From positions 1-64,000 of the forward strand of contig JABXHW010000033.1 in the NCBI GenBank assembly GCA_013373425.1: a stretch of DNA of 64,000 nucleotides, given 5' to 3'. A program made the position numbers and the translations under genes. This DNA comes from Flavobacteriia bacterium. GTDB lineage: Bacteria; Bacteroidota; Bacteroidia; Flavobacteriales; Schleiferiaceae. Positions 8,279 to 16,379 of the stretch are shown piece after piece. Within the stretch, counting starts at the first letter, position 1, and every line of letters starts with the position of its first letter. The notes below the pieces were generated by a model. It was not told the origin of the DNA. It was given only the letters and a program-made list of their open reading frames with translations, and made no database searches.

Positions 8279-9326
8279 GAACACTCCAAATCCGGAACAA
8301 CAGCCGGAAGAAAATAACATGGCGCATGAAAACCCGACGCCAGCTCCTACTCCTAGTCAAATCTCTTCATTGGAGAAGGATTTAGAGAAGATGAATGCCA
8401 AGCTCGATGAGGTTCGCAGCGAAATGCACAAGCTCATCATTGGGCAAGATGAATACATCAATTTGCTGATTGTTGCTTTGCTTAGTGGAGGTCACGCACT
8501 TGTAGAAGGTGTGCCTGGAATCGCGAAGACGCTTACATCCAAATTGCTGGCTAAATCGACATCTCTCGACTTTTCAAGGATCCAGTTTACTCCTGACCTA
8601 ATGCCGACTGATGTAGTTGGGACGAATGTGTTCGTGATGAAGGACAGTTCATTCTCCTTCAAGCAAGGGCCTATCTTCTCGCAGTTCGTATTGATTGATG
8701 AGATCAACCGAGCTCCCGCAAAGACTCAGTCTGCACTCTTCGAAGTAATGGAAGAACTCCAAATCACCATCGACGGTATGACCTATCCGATGGAAGAACC
8801 CTTCATGGTGTTGGCTACTCAGAACCCTATAGAGCAAGAAGGTACCTATAAGCTTCCTGAGGCGCAGATGGACCGTTTCCTCTTCCGAATTTTGATGCAA
8901 TACCCTTCTGAAGCAGAGGAGATTGAAATGTTGGAGCGATTCTCTGGAGAGAAGAAGTCACGCGACTTAAGCGACGTAAATGCTGCGCTTACAGGAGAAG
9001 AAATCATGCACTTCAGAAGCTTGGTCCAACAAGTGAAGATTAGCGATCAATTGCGTAAATACATTGCTCAAATCGTTCAGCTTACTAGAACGCATCCTGA
9101 TTTGTATTTGGGTGCTAGTCCACGTGCTTCTTTAGCTATTATGAACACTTCAAAAGCCGCAGCAGGCATGGCAGGGAGAGATTTCGTCACTCCAGATGAT
9201 GTTCAGGCTGTGCTTTTACCTGTCCTCAATCACCGACTCACACTTACGCCTGAACGTGAAATGGAAGGAATCACCCTAGGGGATGTGTTGAAGGATATTG
9301 TTGAAAAGACTGAAGCTCCTCGATGA
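8265..9326 (+). CDS. MoxR family AAA+ ATPase
   Basis: 353-aa AAA+ ATPase. Walker A is GVPGIAKT (residues 82-89), Walker B is FVLIDEINRAP (about 141-151), and the sensor region contains MVLATQNPIEQEGTYKLPEAQ, all typical of MoxR. The first ~45 residues are a Pro/Asn/Glu-rich extension ahead of the usual start. A second ATG (8271) would shorten it by two residues; both overlap the upstream stop. MoxR ATPases act as chaperones for membrane or periplasmic complexes, usually with DUF58 proteins. Here the partner is the next gene, overlapping by 4 bp. Confidence 0.95.
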   Translation: MIMSENTPNPEQQPEENNMAHENPTPAPTPSQISSLEKDLEKMNAKLDEVRSEMHKLIIGQDEYINLLIVALLSGGHALVEGVPGIAKTLTSKLLAKSTSLDFSRIQFTPDLMPTDVVGTNVFVMKDSSFSFKQGPIFSQFVLIDEINRAPAKTQSALFEVMEELQITIDGMTYPMEEPFMVLATQNPIEQEGTYKLPEAQMDRFLFRILMQYPSEAEEIEMLERFSGEKKSRDLSDVNAALTGEEIMHFRSLVQQVKISDQLRKYIAQIVQLTRTHPDLYLGASPRASLAIMNTSKAAAGMAGRDFVTPDDVQAVLLPVLNHRLTLTPEREMEGITLGDVLKDIVEKTEAPR

Positions 9327-10657
9327 AGAAAATCGGACTCTTCAACTATTCGATTCATCCGAAGACCTTCTGGTTCATCGGCGGACTGCTCGTACTCTAC
9401 ATCATCTCATTTTATGTAGATGCGGTCTTCTACATTGCCGTTGGTCTGACGCTCACTTTCTTCCTCTTGTTCTTATGGGACAGTTTGCGCTTATTCGCCA
9501 AAGGCAGTGTAGATGTAGAGCGTAGCATGACCAAAGTATTGAGCCTTGGGGATTCGAATCGCATAGTCTTGAAAGTCCACAACCGAATGCAGCGTCCGAT
9601 TCAATTTAGAATCATTGATGAGTTGCCATTCCAACTGCAGGAGAGAGATTTCGGCATCGTTGGGAGCATACCGGGAAATGAGGTCTTTGTAGCAGATTAT
9701 CACATCACTCCGAAAGAACGAGGCAATTACGACTTCGGTAATACCCATGTATTTGTGCGTTCCCCATGGGGCTTAGCAGAGAGGAGATGGACCTCAAATA
9801 CGAGCTTTGTTGTTCGCGTCTACCCTTCTATCATTCAGATGAAGAAGTATCAATTAATGAGCATTGAGAAACTTCAACGATTCCATGGAGTGGTAAAAAC
9901 ACGGCGAGTCGGTCATAACTACGAATTCGATCAGATCAAGAATTACGTCGAAGGTGACGATTATCGCAGTATTAACTGGAAAGCTACTTCTCGGGCGAAC
10001 GAGTTAATGGTGAACCAATACACGGATGAACAAGCTCAACCCGTGTATTGTCTGATCGATAAATCGAGACAAATGAACCTTCCATTCAATGGAATGACTT
10101 TGCTCGATTATGCCATCAATGCATCCTTGGTGATTTCCAATGTCACCCTTCAAAAGAAAGATCGGATTGGCTTAGTTTCCTTCGGCCAGACCATCGATAG
10201 CATGATGAAGGCTTCTACCAATCCTCGTCAGCTTTCAAATATCTTGGAGGCGCTCTATGCAGAGAAGCCTAATGAATACGATGCCAACTACCCTCTCCTC
10301 TATAAGGTGATGAACTCCTTGGCTACGAACCGTTCATTGCTGTTCCTCTTCACCAACATCGAGAGCAAGCATCACATGAACCGCATTTTGCCACAGCTTC
10401 TCAGATTGCACAAGCGACACTTGCTGGTGGTAATCTTCTTCAGAAACGATGAAATGGAGGAATATGCGGGTGAGCAGGCAGTAGATACGTTGGACATTTA
10501 CAAGCGCACGGCAGCAGGTAAGATGGTGACCGACAAACAAGTACTCATCAGTTCCCTTCGTCAGCATGGAATTCACTGCATGTTGAGTCGCCCAAGTGAA
10601 TTGACCATTGACACCTTAAACAAGTACTTGGAATTGAAGTCTCGCGGAATGATTTAG
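9323..10657 (+). CDS. DUF58 domain protein, partner of MoxR
   Basis: 444-aa protein: two N-terminal hydrophobic helices (residues ~13-50), a beta-rich middle, and the DUF58 signature around residues 200-235 (VGHNYEFDQIKNYVEGDDYR then SINWKATSRANELMVNQY). A vWA-like fold follows (VYCLIDKSRQMNLPF), where DKSRQM replaces the canonical DxSxS metal site. It is the last gene of the SpoIIM-DUF4129-DUF4350-MoxR-DUF58 operon and overlaps MoxR by 4 bp. DUF58 proteins are membrane-linked partners of MoxR; the substrate of this complex is unknown. Confidence 0.92.
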   Translation: MKKIGLFNYSIHPKTFWFIGGLLVLYIISFYVDAVFYIAVGLTLTFFLLFLWDSLRLFAKGSVDVERSMTKVLSLGDSNRIVLKVHNRMQRPIQFRIIDELPFQLQERDFGIVGSIPGNEVFVADYHITPKERGNYDFGNTHVFVRSPWGLAERRWTSNTSFVVRVYPSIIQMKKYQLMSIEKLQRFHGVVKTRRVGHNYEFDQIKNYVEGDDYRSINWKATSRANELMVNQYTDEQAQPVYCLIDKSRQMNLPFNGMTLLDYAINASLVISNVTLQKKDRIGLVSFGQTIDSMMKASTNPRQLSNILEALYAEKPNEYDANYPLLYKVMNSLATNRSLLFLFTNIESKHHMNRILPQLLRLHKRHLLVVIFFRNDEMEEYAGEQAVDTLDIYKRTAAGKMVTDKQVLISSLRQHGIHCMLSRPSELTIDTLNKYLELKSRGMI

Positions 10658-10658
10658 G

Positions 10659-10666
10659 TATTTTTG
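10659..10666 (+). promoter_or_regulatory. Promoter -7 element TATTTTTG, leaderless-type
   Basis: TATTTTTG matches the Bacteroidota -7 consensus TAnnTTTG and ends 4 nt before the ATG at 10671. No clear -33 TTG at the usual distance. If used, the mRNA would start at or next to the start codon. Confidence 0.5.
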
Positions 10667-10670
10667 TTCG

Positions 10671-11204
10671 ATGCCAATCCAACGTGTAGCACTTACCGGA
10701 GGCCCGGGTACGGGCAAGACTAGCTTGATTGAGGAGTTAGAAGCAATGGGCTTCTCTTGTGCCCATGAGTATTCTCGTCACATTATTCAAGAATCCCTTC
10801 AAACAGGATCTGATGTCGTTCCCTGGGACAATCTCGATGCATTCTCCGCACGTGTAATGGAAGGTCGTATCCAACAATTTCGCGAAGCAGATGGCGAATT
10901 GTATTTCTTTGACCGTACCATCATTGATACTATCGCCTATCAAAAGGCGGACAACCTACCCGTGAAAGAGGAATGGCATGCTGCCGCCTTGGAGCTTCGA
11001 TACTCCCCTATTGTCTTTATTACTCCACCGTGGGAAGAGATCTTTCACAATGATGAAGAGCGAAAGGAATCCATGGAAAAACTCAATCATCTTCATGAGT
11101 TCTTAGTGAAAACCTACCGGGAATACGACTATAATGTGATTGAAGTACCCAAGCTGGGCATCGCGGACAGAGCTAAATGGATATTGAAACAACTTGAGCA
11201 CTGA
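10671..11204 (+). CDS. AAA_28-type P-loop ATPase/kinase-like protein
   Basis: 177-aa protein with a Walker A motif at the N-terminus (RVALTGGPGTGKTSLIEEL), a conserved EYSRHIIQE segment and a DRTIIDTIAYQK motif as in nucleoside/nucleotide-kinase-like members of AAA_28. It is a compact, full-length single domain. The substrate is unknown; NadR-like ribosylnicotinamide kinase domains are distant relatives. It has its own candidate -7 element 4 nt upstream. The 3' end overlaps the predicted TTG start of recQ by 11 bp, so the two are probably co-transcribed. Confidence 0.82.
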   Translation: MPIQRVALTGGPGTGKTSLIEELEAMGFSCAHEYSRHIIQESLQTGSDVVPWDNLDAFSARVMEGRIQQFREADGELYFFDRTIIDTIAYQKADNLPVKEEWHAAALELRYSPIVFITPPWEEIFHNDEERKESMEKLNHLHEFLVKTYREYDYNVIEVPKLGIADRAKWILKQLEH

Positions 11205-13101
11205 TCAACATATACATCAAGTATTGGTCGAAAATTTCGGCTTCTCTAGCTTTCGCCCCGGACAAAAGGAAATAATTCTCGACAGTCTGAATGGGAAGGA
11301 CGTGATTGCTCTATTGCCTACCGGCGGTGGAAAGAGTTTGTGTTATCAAGTACCCGCACTTTCAAAGGACGGAGTATGCCTAGTAATTTCACCGCTCATC
11401 GCATTGATGAAAGATCAGGTGGCTAACCTTAGAAAGCGAGGTATCATTGCAGAAGCGCTAGTGAGTGGCATGGGTAAAAACGACCTTGACCGTTTACTAG
11501 ACAATGCGGTATATGGAAATGTGAAGTTCCTCTACCTCTCACCGGAGCGATTAAAATCGGAATTAGTTCGAGAGCGGATCAAGAGGATGAATATCAACCT
11601 GGTTGCTATTGATGAGGCACATTGTGTATCGCAATGGGGATATGATTTTCGCCCACCCTACCTAGATATCGCAGAAATACGAGAATGGCTCCCCGATACG
11701 CCATTCATGGCATTAACAGCTTCTGCAACCACCAAGGTGATGAAAGATCTTGAAGAGAAGCTTCAGCTGCGATCACCAGCCATACATAAACGGAGTTTCT
11801 TTAGGTCTAACCTACGACTGAGTGTTCAATGGACTCATCATTCTGAGCAAAGTGTTCTGAATTGTTTGAAAGATCATCCTGGGACCGCCATATTATATGT
11901 TAGAAGTCGAAAGCAGACCACACAGATCGCGACACGATTAGCGGCAATGGGTATTTCGGCCATTTCCTATCACGCTGGCCTGACTCGATCCGAACGGGAT
12001 GAACGTCAAGCTATGTGGATGGCAGATGATGTAAGAGTGATGGTGGCCACAAATGCATTCGGGATGGGCATCGATAAACCCGACGTCCGACTTGTCATTC
12101 ATCTAGAACTGCCCGATAGTCCGGAAGCCTATTACCAAGAGGCCGGAAGAGCTGGTCGCGATGGTGAACCTGCTGAAGCAATCATGATACTCCGTAAATC
12201 TGCGGCGCAAGACCTAAAATCTAAGGTTGAGGGCCAGTTTCCAGAAATTGAGCACACGCGGAGAGTGTATACCGCACTTGCCAACCAGATGCAGATTGCG
12301 CTAGGAAGTGGCATGGGTGTTTTTGCTGGGGTCGATTTGCCGGCGTTTTGCAGAAAATATGAGCTGCAAGAACGGCCGACTTATTTATCCTTGCTCCTCC
12401 TAGAACGATATGGCTTGATACGATTAAGTGAGGGATTCAAACCTCGGAGCTTCGTGCATATCACTCTCAGTTCGAGAGAGCTATATGCTTTTGAAGTTCA
12501 GAATCCACGCTTCGCTCCCCTTATCAAACAAATGCTTAGATGGTATGGTGGACTTCTGACAGGACCTACTCCAATTGATGAGCGTTCTTTGGGCGCTTCA
12601 GTTCAGATTCCTGATTCTTCTATCGAGAAGCAATTGAAAACACTAGAAGGAATGGGTGTATTGGTCTATCAACCAGCAATCAGCGGACAAGGCATTGAAT
12701 GGACCCTCCCGCGAACTGAGTCGAAGTACCTTCCCATCAACCAGAAGGAAGTTCTCAAGCTCAAAGAAGAAGCCTTACGCAGAGCGAATGCTATGATATA
12801 CTTGGCGGAACACGAAGAAGATTGTCGTTTCAGTATGCTCCTCGCTTACTTTGGAGAAGAAATGGGAGAATGCGGTTTGTGTGACAATTGTTCTAAGCGT
12901 AATCCTAGCAAAGCACGTTCTTCACGTCCGGACAAAGATGTGCTCTCTGCATTGAAAAACTCGCCACTCTCCCTCGAAGAACTTGAAGAATCATTGCCAA
13001 ACATTGAATTGCGGACGTTGAGAAAGCTCATCGGCGACTTTTTGGATGAAGGCATTATTCAGCGCGACGAAAGCGGTGTCTATTCTATCGTTTCCAAGTA
13101 A
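11194..13101 (+). CDS. recQ: RecQ family ATP-dependent DNA helicase
   Basis: 635-aa superfamily 2 3'-5' helicase. Motif 0 (FGFSSFRPGQKEII), Walker A (LLPTGGGKSLCYQ), DEAH box (AIDEAHCVSQWGYDFRP) and motif VI (QEAGRAGRDGEP) are all intact. The four-cysteine zinc site (CRFSML, then CGLCDNC) is near residue 550, after a winged-helix-like segment, rather than directly after the helicase core, and there is no HRDC domain. This short architecture differs from E. coli RecQ. The start is a TTG at 11194 overlapping the previous gene; I see no in-frame ATG before motif 0. Confidence 0.93.
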   Translation: MSTDQHIHQVLVENFGFSSFRPGQKEIILDSLNGKDVIALLPTGGGKSLCYQVPALSKDGVCLVISPLIALMKDQVANLRKRGIIAEALVSGMGKNDLDRLLDNAVYGNVKFLYLSPERLKSELVRERIKRMNINLVAIDEAHCVSQWGYDFRPPYLDIAEIREWLPDTPFMALTASATTKVMKDLEEKLQLRSPAIHKRSFFRSNLRLSVQWTHHSEQSVLNCLKDHPGTAILYVRSRKQTTQIATRLAAMGISAISYHAGLTRSERDERQAMWMADDVRVMVATNAFGMGIDKPDVRLVIHLELPDSPEAYYQEAGRAGRDGEPAEAIMILRKSAAQDLKSKVEGQFPEIEHTRRVYTALANQMQIALGSGMGVFAGVDLPAFCRKYELQERPTYLSLLLLERYGLIRLSEGFKPRSFVHITLSSRELYAFEVQNPRFAPLIKQMLRWYGGLLTGPTPIDERSLGASVQIPDSSIEKQLKTLEGMGVLVYQPAISGQGIEWTLPRTESKYLPINQKEVLKLKEEALRRANAMIYLAEHEEDCRFSMLLAYFGEEMGECGLCDNCSKRNPSKARSSRPDKDVLSALKNSPLSLEELEESLPNIELRTLRKLIGDFLDEGIIQRDESGVYSIVSK

Positions 13102-13106
13102 CTTTG
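13099..13106 (+). promoter_or_regulatory. Promoter -7 element TAACTTTG, leaderless-type
   Basis: TAACTTTG fits TAnnTTTG, overlaps the recQ stop codon, and ends 4 nt before the fmt ATG at 13111. Confidence 0.5.
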
Positions 13107-13110
13107 CACC

Positions 13111-14052
13111 ATGAGCGCACGAATCGTCTACATGGGTACACCGGAATTCGCCGTTGAACCCCTCAGAGCATTACACGAATCTGAACATGAGGTAGTAGCT
13201 GTAGTTACTGCACCCGATAACCCAGCTGGCAGAGGAAGAAAACCTCGTCCGAGTGCAGTAAAGCAAGCTGCTCTTGAACTGGACCTACCGGTGCTTCAAC
13301 CTGAAAAACTGCGCGATGAGTCGTTTGTGCAAGCCTTAAAGAATCTGAATGCCGACGTTTTTGTAGTCGTTGCTTTCCGAATGTTACCCAAAGTGGTGTG
13401 GACACTTCCATCAAAAGGGACCTTTAACCTCCATGCTTCCCTCCTCCCCAACTATCGAGGTGCAGCGCCCATCCATTGGGCGGTAATCAATGGGGAGAAA
13501 GAGTCTGGCGTAACAACCTTCATGATTGATGAAGAGATTGATACTGGAAACATCTTATTACAGGAGAAAACGTCTATCGACCCGAATGAAACTACTGGGT
13601 CGCTTTATAATCGGCTAATGCACTTGGGTGCTCCACTCGTGGTTAAAACGGTAGATGGATTGATGAAGGGGGATATTGCACCGATTTCTCAAGACGAGTC
13701 CGCTGAAATGAAGCCGGCTCCAAAGATTTTCAGAGAACATCAATATATAGATGTGAAGGAAAGTGCTCAAGCTATTCATAATCACATTCGTGGATTAAAT
13801 CCATTTCCAGCTCCCTTGTTGAAGCTCGACCATCACGGTGAACAAGTGGAGGTCAAGGTAGCCGACAGCGCATTTATCGAGAGGAAACAATACCCAAAAG
13901 CGCTCTTGCATTGGCTGGATGATGCACTGGTCATCTCCAGAATGGATGGTGATGTTTTGATCAAAGAAATCCAATGGCCTGGAAAGCGGAAAATGTCGGT
14001 TCGCGACTTCAAAAATGGCTTTGCTGAGTACGCTGAATTGAAAACGGTCTAG
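13111..14052 (+). CDS. fmt: Methionyl-tRNA formyltransferase
   Basis: 313 aa, the usual length. It formylates initiator Met-tRNA using 10-formyl-tetrahydrofolate. Residues 1-205 are the Rossmann-type formyltransferase domain with the signature FNLHASLLPNYRGAAPIHWA (catalytic Asn-His and the SLLPxYRG loop) and the later DTGNILLQ motif. The C-terminal OB-like domain (~206-313) binds tRNA. It starts 9 nt after recQ, with a -7 promoter element in between, so it may be transcribed separately. Confidence 0.97.
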   Translation: MSARIVYMGTPEFAVEPLRALHESEHEVVAVVTAPDNPAGRGRKPRPSAVKQAALELDLPVLQPEKLRDESFVQALKNLNADVFVVVAFRMLPKVVWTLPSKGTFNLHASLLPNYRGAAPIHWAVINGEKESGVTTFMIDEEIDTGNILLQEKTSIDPNETTGSLYNRLMHLGAPLVVKTVDGLMKGDIAPISQDESAEMKPAPKIFREHQYIDVKESAQAIHNHIRGLNPFPAPLLKLDHHGEQVEVKVADSAFIERKQYPKALLHWLDDALVISRMDGDVLIKEIQWPGKRKMSVRDFKNGFAEYAELKTV

Positions 14053-14157
14053 AACCCGCGAATTCATTGGGAAGTACGTTTTGCAAGAAAATTCAGTCGG
14101 CTTTTTCAACAATTCACCGCTTTTATCAACAAAATTGAGGATTAATCGCTCTCAAAC

Positions 14158-14187
14158 TTGCATGGACTCTGCGTTCGTATATATTTG
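14158..14187 (+). promoter_or_regulatory. Canonical Bacteroidota promoter of the HU gene
   Basis: TTG at 14158-14160 (-33) and TATATTTG at 14180-14187 (-7) with a 19-nt spacer, matching the flavobacterial sigma-factor consensus. The start codon is at 14231, leaving a leader of roughly 35-40 nt. Confidence 0.82.
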
Positions 14188-14230
14188 TAGGGCATTCAAG
14201 CGATAATGTTTAACCTTAATTCGATTCGCC

Positions 14231-14503
14231 ATGAACAAAGCTGAATTGATCGACGCGATGGCTGCAGACGCAGGCGTCTCAAAAGCACAAGCTAAAAAGG
14301 CTCTAGATTCTTTCACATCTAACGTAGCAGACGCACTTGGAAAAGGTGGCCGTGTTTCTCTAGTAGGATTCGGTTCTTTCTCTGTATCTAAGCGTCAAGC
14401 TCGTGAAGGTCGTAACCCACAAACTGGTGCTCCGATCAAAATTGCTGCTAAAAATGTAGCTAAGTTTAAGCCAGGTGCAGAACTCAACGATAAGTTGAAC
14501 TAA
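14231..14503 (+). CDS. HU family DNA-binding protein
   Basis: 90-aa histone-like nucleoid protein, full length. It has the N-terminal helix MNKAELIDAMAADAGVSKAQ, the GFGSFSV turn, and the DNA-binding arm with RQAREGRNPQTGAPIKI, followed by AKNVAKFKPGAELNDKL, all canonical for HU-alpha/beta type proteins. It bends and compacts DNA as a dimer. The gene stands alone with a strong consensus promoter and an intrinsic terminator, as expected for a highly expressed gene. Confidence 0.97.
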   Translation: MNKAELIDAMAADAGVSKAQAKKALDSFTSNVADALGKGGRVSLVGFGSFSVSKRQAREGRNPQTGAPIKIAAKNVAKFKPGAELNDKLN

Positions 14504-14524
14504 GCCTAGCTTCCCAGAAAAATT

Positions 14525-14559
14525 AACCCCGACAAGCGTCAGCTTCGTCGGGGTTTTTT
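14525..14559. terminator. Intrinsic terminator after HU (possibly bidirectional)
   Basis: AACCCCGAC pairs with GTCGGGGTT around a loop of about 13 nt and is followed by T6. The opposite strand also has an AT-rich tail, so it could serve the convergent lipoprotein gene too. Confidence 0.88.
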
Positions 14560-14607
14560 ATTATGCACCAGGACGTAGCGACGTGCGGGTGTTGGTCAGT
14601 GTAGACG

Positions 14608-16224
14608 TTAAAACTCAAATGAGGATTCTATCATTGAGTCGGCATCATATCCTTCGCCATAATGAAGTGTATATACCTCGCGCTCTGAAAAGCGATAAGG
14701 AATGATACTCAAGCTGACTTTAGAGTGCCTTGAACGAATCATTCTACCTTCTCTGTCATAGACATACTGGGCATCTGTTCCAGTTTCCTCTTCGTCGAAT
14801 ACACGTGTAACTCGACCAGCGTCGTCTCTCTCCACGATATAGCCCTGCACATATAATCCATCCCTTATGTTCACGTGATAATCCCGCTCGAATGGGTTAT
14901 CTCTTCTAGACAAATAATAAGTGGCGTCTACAATTGTGTCGTACACCAGCTTAGAGGTGAGTCGAGAAACGATTGCTCCGGATGGCGAAACCTTCAATTG
15001 ATCGACAATTCTATCAGCATCGTATGAAGTGTACTCCAACAATGTACCTTCCGAATTTCTCTCATACGTATTCACTCTATGATAGCTCGATCCATCTACT
15101 TTAATAGCTTCAATATTCTCCTGAATAATGTGATGCTGATTATCGTACTCCCATGCAATGGTTCTTGAAGAAAAATACGTGGGTATTGTGCTCTCTGCAA
15201 ATTCATCCACACGGGATAGAATGTATCCTTCTTCGTCATACGTATAGCTAGAATTTAGAACATCCCTGCCCTCTTTATCTTCCCAATTGGAATAGGTCTC
15301 CACAGGATCCATAAGTCGGGCTCTAACTTCCCACATCGGATCTAGTTTAGGATAAACGCTAAAGCGAGGATTCTCAAGGAGATTATATGGTCTTGATTCG
15401 CAATTACCTATTCTACCGCCTTTTCCCATATCGCAGTTAACTAGACCTGAAAGTTCACCGTATTCATTGTACTGACGAACGGTTAAATCAGTGATTCTAC
15501 CGCGGCTATCAATGGCAAAGAGGGAGTCCGAATGCAGAACTCCCGGACTGCGATAGGTTCGTACTACAATTAGGTTAGATGGGTATTCGAAGTCGCCTAT
15601 TAGCGTAGTCCCACTCGTTTGATTTGTAAGTTTAACAGATTGAATGAAGTCTCCATGATAGGTTGTTGCCGTACTGATGTACTCTGGAAACTGTCTACTC
15701 TCCCCTCCTACATAGGCATGATCATAACCGATTAACTCAAACTCATAGATTAATCTGCCAAGGTCATCGTAGATAAATTTCTTGATTACCTCACCATGGC
15801 CTCCTTCATAGCCAAACGCACTAATCACAGTATCTCCGCTATAGGTGTATCGCGTTCTGCCCTGTAAAATCAGAGCATCACCTGTGTTTCGATAATCCAG
15901 TACTTGAGCAAGCTGATTACTGTCATCATAGACGTACCTCATTTCCATCCACAAATCGTGATAATATCCACTCGAGTCGCTTTCATCCGGACGAGAAATG
16001 TATCTGCGCTCAACTGAAATGTCGCCGTTGTCGTTCAACTCACGCTCTTGAAGAAGGTGCGTAGTGCCGTCTTCGTATTCCTTAAGTATAACATTGGGGC
16101 GGATATCCGGATGAAGCACGATGGCTTCAGGAATGGATGTATGTGCTTCTACAGGGGCTTCTTGAGCTGTACACGAGATAAGCAGGATTAGCGCACACGG
16201 AGCAACCAGAGAGTAAATCTTCAT
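14608..16224 (-). CDS. YD-repeat-like surface lipoprotein, hypothetical
   Basis: 538-aa predicted lipoprotein: signal sequence with lipobox LLISC (lipidated Cys about residue 18). The rest contains many short units of the form [YF]xYDxxGR, for example FIYDDLGRLIYEFE, SYTYDEEGYILSRV, IVERDDAGRVTRVF and QYVYDREGRMIRSR. This resembles YD/RHS-type beta repeats or Bacteroidetes YD-like lipoproteins, which form elongated beta structures. No core-toxin domain or RHS-associated motif is visible and the C-terminus (YDADSMIESSFEF) is unremarkable. Probably an envelope-anchored protein of unknown role. It is preceded by the terminator of the cys operon, so it is likely transcribed independently. Confidence 0.72.
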   Translation of the reverse strand: MKIYSLVAPCALILLISCTAQEAPVEAHTSIPEAIVLHPDIRPNVILKEYEDGTTHLLQERELNDNGDISVERRYISRPDESDSSGYYHDLWMEMRYVYDDSNQLAQVLDYRNTGDALILQGRTRYTYSGDTVISAFGYEGGHGEVIKKFIYDDLGRLIYEFELIGYDHAYVGGESRQFPEYISTATTYHGDFIQSVKLTNQTSGTTLIGDFEYPSNLIVVRTYRSPGVLHSDSLFAIDSRGRITDLTVRQYNEYGELSGLVNCDMGKGGRIGNCESRPYNLLENPRFSVYPKLDPMWEVRARLMDPVETYSNWEDKEGRDVLNSSYTYDEEGYILSRVDEFAESTIPTYFSSRTIAWEYDNQHHIIQENIEAIKVDGSSYHRVNTYERNSEGTLLEYTSYDADRIVDQLKVSPSGAIVSRLTSKLVYDTIVDATYYLSRRDNPFERDYHVNIRDGLYVQGYIVERDDAGRVTRVFDEEETGTDAQYVYDREGRMIRSRHSKVSLSIIPYRFSEREVYTLHYGEGYDADSMIESSFEF

Positions 16225-16240
16225 GAAGGTTAGGTCAAAT

Positions 16241-16270
16241 AAAAAAGCCAGCTAACTCCCGCTAACTGGC
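16241..16270 (-). terminator. Intrinsic terminator of the sulfate operon
   Basis: On the minus strand a 10-bp stem (GCCAGTTAGC with GTTAGCTGGC, two G-T pairs) with loop GGGA is followed by T6. It lies about 110 nt past the cysN stop and just upstream of the lipoprotein start. Confidence 0.88.
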
Positions 16271-16379
16271 CTTCTAAAATAAGCGATATATTCTTTCTAA
16301 GCAGGCCAAAACCGCTCAAACCTAAGCACCACTGAAACCAGAGCACCTTAGTACCTGAGCGTCTGCCAACCTCCAAACC

